Shown here: positions 6,599-9,085 of the stretch, piece after piece | How positions within the stretch are numbered: the first letter of the stretch is position 1 | How the letters are laid out: every line of letters starts with the position of its first letter | Origin: Candidatus Hodarchaeota archaeon | GTDB lineage: Archaea > Asgardarchaeota > Heimdallarchaeia > Hodarchaeales > YT1-057 | Assembly (NCBI GenBank): GCA_016839955.1 | Contig: JAEOTI010000454.1 | Coordinates: 1-9,085 of the forward strand | DNA: 9,085 nt | Reading direction: 5' to 3' | The notes under the pieces: model-generated | What the model saw: only the letters and a program-made list of their open reading frames with translations | The model's database searches: none | Told to the model about the DNA's origin: nothing | Program-made: the position numbers and the translations under genes

Positions 6599-7624
6599 AT
6601 GTCAGATGATTTAGTAATTGAATTCTTAAAATTTCTAATATTCCCCGGTGCTCTCTTTGTTATTCTGTGGAGTGTTCTTCTTGCTTGGTGGGATAGAAAA
6701 GTTTATGCTAAGATGCAGAATAGGATAGGCCCTCCTCTACTTCCAATTCCACAACCTCTTTATGATGTAATAAAACTCCTAGCAAAGGAAGATATTACTC
6801 CGAAAGATGTAGACAGGATTGGTTTTATTCTAGCACCTGCAGGATTACTATTAGTGGCAATGATCACAGCATTTTTTGTTCCTGTCTACCAAAATTGGGG
6901 ATTAGTGTCTTTTGAAGGAGACATCTTTGTACTGATATTTCTACTTGCAGTTTTTGGGGCTCTCATCCTACTCATGGGTTGGTTTAGTAATAATCCATAT
7001 ACTGTGATTGGTAGTGGTCGAGCTGCAGCTCAAGAATTAGCATTCGAAATTCCCCTTGGGTTAGCCCTTATTGCTCCAATTCTTATCACAGGGAAATTCA
7101 GAATTCGTGAAATTAGTGCAGGAATGTATAAAGCTATATCAGACCAACCATTACTCCTTGTGTTCTTAGGTATCCTCTTCTTCGTAGCATTACTTTCAAC
7201 AGTAGCTATCCTAGAGAAAGTACCTTTCGACACTCCCCTTGATGAGATGAGCATCGTTGGAGGATGGACTGCAGAATACTCAGGAAGAAAATATGGTTTT
7301 ATCACATTAGCTGAACTAATTCTTGGGTTTACTCTCGTTGGTATAATTGCTGCGATGTTCTTTGGAGGAATTCCAGGAGAATTTGTCGCAGGAGAGTTCA
7401 TTCCAGGTGAGATGTTTGAAGATATGGATCAAGAAATGATCTATGGTGTAGCAACAATATTATTCCTAATAAAAACTGCAATCATTGCATTTCTCATTGC
7501 TGGAATACGGGCATTACATGGTCGAGTTCGAATAGACCAAATGATGGACGTATTTTGGAAATGGTTAGTACCTATATCATTGTTCTGTGTACTTGCAGTT
7601 ATGGGGATTGTTACATATGCCTGA
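6599..7624 (+). CDS. nuoH: NuoH-like membrane subunit (ND1 family)
   Basis: A 341-residue integral membrane protein with about eight hydrophobic helices, normal for NuoH/FpoH/MbhM. This subunit anchors the peripheral arm to the membrane and starts the ion-coupling path. Family signatures are clear: WWDRKVYAKMQNRIGPP at about 30-46 after the first helix; a central GSGRAAAQELAFEIPLG; EKVPFDTPLDEMSIVGGW followed by EYSG at about 206-229; and RALHGRVRIDQMM near the C-terminus. The FDTPLDE loop keeps the acidic residues that line the cavity entrance in relatives. A hydrophilic segment rich in Gly, Glu and Phe (about 258-278) lies between late helices. The start follows GGAGAGG (6587-6593), which overlaps the nuoD stop. 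A 12-base gap leads to the nuoI-like gene. Confidence 0.95.
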   Translation: MSDDLVIEFLKFLIFPGALFVILWSVLLAWWDRKVYAKMQNRIGPPLLPIPQPLYDVIKLLAKEDITPKDVDRIGFILAPAGLLLVAMITAFFVPVYQNWGLVSFEGDIFVLIFLLAVFGALILLMGWFSNNPYTVIGSGRAAAQELAFEIPLGLALIAPILITGKFRIREISAGMYKAISDQPLLLVFLGILFFVALLSTVAILEKVPFDTPLDEMSIVGGWTAEYSGRKYGFITLAELILGFTLVGIIAAMFFGGIPGEFVAGEFIPGEMFEDMDQEMIYGVATILFLIKTAIIAFLIAGIRALHGRVRIDQMMDVFWKWLVPISLFCVLAVMGIVTYA

Positions 7625-7636
7625 GGAGGAACAAAA

Positions 7637-8062
7637 ATGACTACAGATATTCCAAAATCAGAAAAATCCAAATCCGGTCTAGTAAAGATGGTTGGAGCCC
7701 TTTTTGGCAATCTTTTCAAACGAAAGAACACAGTAATGTTCCCCGCAGAGTATGTTCCCATTCCAAAAGGTTTTCGTGGATTCCCGTTTGTAACTCCAGA
7801 GAAATGTAATGGATGTAAACGATGTGTTCGAGTTTGTCCATCTCGGGCCCTAAGCATTGATGATACAGACGATGGGGGAAGAAAACATACAACTAACATT
7901 GCTCGATGTACTAGATGTCAGCAATGTGAAGAGTCCTGTCCAAATGATGCTATTCACCTTACTGTTAATGAGTTAGGGGACATTCTTCGGGCAGATGTTA
8001 CAATGGACAGCATGGTACATGAGGTTCCATGTTTAGCCTATAAACAGAAGGAGGCTTCCTAA
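7637..8062 (+). CDS. nuoI: NuoI-like 2x[4Fe-4S] ferredoxin subunit
   Basis: A 141-residue peripheral subunit with two [4Fe-4S] motifs: C57xxC60xxC63 with C67P, and C91xxC94xxC97 with C101P. In this fold the fourth cysteine of each motif completes the other cluster. The N-terminus has a basic amphipathic helix and the P-x-P-x-GFRGFP segment (about 41-50) typical of NuoI, FpoI and MbhN, which docks the protein on NuoH and NuoB. It relays electrons between an external donor and the NuoB cluster. With no NADH- or F420-oxidising subunit gene in view, ferredoxin is the likely partner (inference). TGAGGAGGA (7622-7630) serves as both the nuoH stop and the ribosome binding site. Confidence 0.93.
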   Translation: MTTDIPKSEKSKSGLVKMVGALFGNLFKRKNTVMFPAEYVPIPKGFRGFPFVTPEKCNGCKRCVRVCPSRALSIDDTDDGGRKHTTNIARCTRCQQCEESCPNDAIHLTVNELGDILRADVTMDSMVHEVPCLAYKQKEAS

Positions 8063-8075
8063 AGGGGATGATTAA

Positions 8076-8321
8076 ATGGACCAAATTGTATTCTTAATAT
8101 GTGCAGTAGCGATTATCTTTGCAATTTTAGCACTAGAAGCGAATCGACTAGTTCATTGTGTAGCCTTCCTTTGGGCTTCAGCAGTGTCTCTTGGTCTTTT
8201 GTTTTGGTACCTGGGAGCCTGGTATGCAGCAATTCTTCAATGGCTTGTGTACGCTGGTGTCCTAGTGATCTTGTTTCTGACTACGGTCAGTTTTGCGGAG
8301 GAGCCAGCCCCTGAAGCATAG
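8076..8321 (+). CDS. nuoJ: NuoJ-like subunit, N-terminal half
   Basis: An 81-residue protein with three membrane helices (about 4-22, 28-48, 52-73), corresponding to the first three helices of NuoJ. The best match is the third helix, ILQWLVYAGVLVILFL, which follows the family pattern Q-x-x-VYAG-x-x-VLFLF; in complex I this helix can switch between alpha and pi form and takes part in coupling. The remaining helices are encoded by the next gene, the same split seen in the fpoJ pair of methanogens and MbhD/MbhE. AGGGGATGA (8063-8071) precedes the ATG. An ATG at 8068 is in a different frame and is not used. Confidence 0.85.
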   Translation: MDQIVFLICAVAIIFAILALEANRLVHCVAFLWASAVSLGLLFWYLGAWYAAILQWLVYAGVLVILFLTTVSFAEEPAPEA

Positions 8322-8333
8322 GAGAGGATTGAA

Positions 8334-8621
8334 GTGAAAAAAGACTTGCCAATATTTGATAAAGAATTTGCAGGCAGAGTTTTGCTAGTTTTAGTGTTAT
8401 TCGCGATGTTAACCCTTATCGTGAGTGTCTACCTTGACGCAATAACACTTCCTGTTCTAGGAACTGCATCAAGCTCAGCTGTTGCAAATCTTGAATCTCT
8501 CGACTATCTTTGGGGAAGTGAATATCGTCGAACAGATGTACTGATTCAGGCCATAATACTCCTAGCTGCTTCTCTAGCTGTTGCAGCACAGTTTCGCCAC
8601 ATCAAGAAGGAGGAAGTATAA
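8334..8621 (+). CDS. NuoJ-like subunit, C-terminal half (MbhE/FpoJ2-type)
   Basis: A 95-residue protein with two clear membrane helices (about 14-35 and 68-86) joined by a loop rich in Ser and Ala. The position after the NuoJ N-half and before nuoK identifies it as the second half of a split NuoJ. The segment TDVLIQAIILLAA is reminiscent of the DTLxE-type helix in MbhE and the end of MrpA, so an Mrp-like ancestry is possible. Sequence evidence alone is thin. Translation starts at GTG, six bases after GGAGAGG (8321-8327), which overlaps the previous stop. Its own stop is one base before the nuoK ATG. Confidence 0.7.
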   Translation: MKKDLPIFDKEFAGRVLLVLVLFAMLTLIVSVYLDAITLPVLGTASSSAVANLESLDYLWGSEYRRTDVLIQAIILLAASLAVAAQFRHIKKEEV

Positions 8622-8622
8622 C

Positions 8623-8937
8623 ATGGCAGTTACAGATCTTGATGTTGTTATTGCAACTGCATTTGCTCTGTTCTTTGTAGGTCTCTATGCCTTAGCAAGT
8701 AAAAAAGATGGTGTTCGAATCATCATGGGTATTGAAATCCTAGTAGGAGCTGTTAATCTATTGTTTATTGGCTTTGGATTCGTTGGCGATGCAAAAGCTC
8801 CAATGGCTCAAACTTTTGCCCTGTTATCACTTGCTATAGGTGGTGCGGTTGTTGGTTTAGCACTTGCTATTCTTAGTAACGTGTTTGCTCGGTATGGAAC
8901 AATCGATACCTCAGAAACTAAGGAGCTACGGTGGTGA
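8623..8937 (+). CDS. nuoK: NuoK-like membrane subunit
   Basis: A 104-residue protein with three membrane helices, the standard NuoK/FpoK/MrpC size. The second helix has GIEILVGAVNLLFIGFG (36-52), with Glu38 matching the conserved proton-path glutamate of NuoK (Glu36 in E. coli). The third helix reads SLAIGGAVVGLALAI, where the second conserved bacterial glutamate (Glu72 in E. coli) is replaced by glycine 74; Fpo and Mrp relatives also tend to lack it. The start at 8623 follows AAGGAGGA (8607-8614) with eight bases between. The frame extends upstream to an ATG at 8581, but that would overlap the previous gene by 41 bases and lacks a ribosome binding site. Confidence 0.9.
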   Translation: MAVTDLDVVIATAFALFFVGLYALASKKDGVRIIMGIEILVGAVNLLFIGFGFVGDAKAPMAQTFALLSLAIGGAVVGLALAILSNVFARYGTIDTSETKELRW

Positions 8938-8941
8938 GAAG

Positions 8942-9085
8942 ATGGCAATAATCATAGAAGAACCCTATAAATTATTTGATGCAAAGCTATGGGGAGAACT
9001 ATGGTGGTTAATGATTGTCATACCATTCATTGGTGCAATCTTGACACCTTTCGTGGCAAAAATCTCTGGAAGACTTAGAGAACTA
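8942..9085 (+). CDS. N-terminus of an antiporter-like subunit (NuoL/M/N family), cut by the window edge
   Basis: ATG at 8942 follows GGTGA (8933-8937) by four bases, and the site overlaps the nuoK stop. The 48 visible codons give a polar amphipathic start and then a membrane helix, WWLMIVIPFIGAILTPFVAK. This matches the usual opening of NuoL, NuoM, NuoN or MbhH proteins (hydrophobic residues, then PxxGAxxxP). In both Nuo and Fpo operons nuoK is followed by nuoL. Which of the three paralogues it is cannot be decided from this fragment. These subunits move protons or sodium ions across the membrane. Confidence 0.7.
   Translation, partial: MAIIIEEPYKLFDAKLWGELWWLMIVIPFIGAILTPFVAKISGRLREL

Noticed and set aside
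7030..7899. Minus-strand frames of 123 and 152 codons opposite nuoH and the nuoI-like gene
   Set aside because: Both oppose genes with diagnostic motifs and show no motif of their own. Their openness follows from the codon use of the real genes.
8581..8622. Upstream ATG extending nuoK by 14 codons
   Set aside because: It would overlap the preceding gene and has no ribosome binding site, while AAGGAGGA correctly precedes ATG 8623.
3830..9085. Ordinary NADH:quinone oxidoreductase
   Set aside because: The NiFe-binding cysteines in NuoD, CxxC in NuoB, the lost acidic residues in NuoA, and the lack of NuoE/F/G in view argue against it, although genes past the right edge are unseen.

Overview
The window has two parts on opposite strands, separated by a divergent AT-rich spacer. 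Positions 1-3212 (minus strand) hold the first 1070 codons of one very long reading frame. It starts with a signal peptide, contains no cysteine, and runs off the left edge. It looks like a large exported protein of unknown function. Positions 3213-3829 are a gene-free spacer that should carry the start signals of both flanking units. Its right end holds an imperfect tandem duplication (two 60-base copies, 50/60 identical, 70 bases apart), and the second copy contains the ribosome binding site and TTG start codon of the next gene.

From 3830 to the right edge (plus strand) there is a tightly packed operon with complex I gene order: nuoA-B-C-D-H-I-J(N half)-J(C half)-K, then the first 48 codons of an antiporter-like subunit. 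Gaps are 1-13 bases and two pairs overlap, so this is almost certainly one transcription unit. No NADH-input subunits (NuoE/F/G) lie inside the window, although genes beyond the right edge cannot be seen.

The main point is that the catalytic core does not read as an ordinary complex I. The NuoD-like subunit keeps both cysteine pairs that bind the NiFe centre in group 4 [NiFe] hydrogenases (RLCGICSNAH near the N-terminus, DPCIGCCER near the C-terminus). It also has a C-terminal tail of the kind removed from HycE during maturation. The NuoB-like subunit has the hydrogenase-type CNGCDIE cluster motif rather than the tandem CC of complex I. Yet the set includes a NuoA-like subunit, a NuoJ split in two and a NuoK, as in the Fpo/Nuo layout. 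The NuoA- and NuoK-like proteins lack acidic residues that are conserved in bacterial complex I. The simplest reading is a membrane-bound, ion-pumping [NiFe] hydrogenase built on a complex I-type membrane arm. It would probably exchange electrons with ferredoxin through the two [4Fe-4S] clusters of the NuoI-like subunit and make or consume H2 at the NuoD-like subunit.

Organism: most likely an archaeon, from the Fpo-like layout with split NuoJ, TTG/GTG starts with GGTGA/GAGGTGA ribosome binding sites, a TATA-like element, and the huge exported protein of no recognised family. An Asgard lineage is my guess, but nothing in the window proves it.
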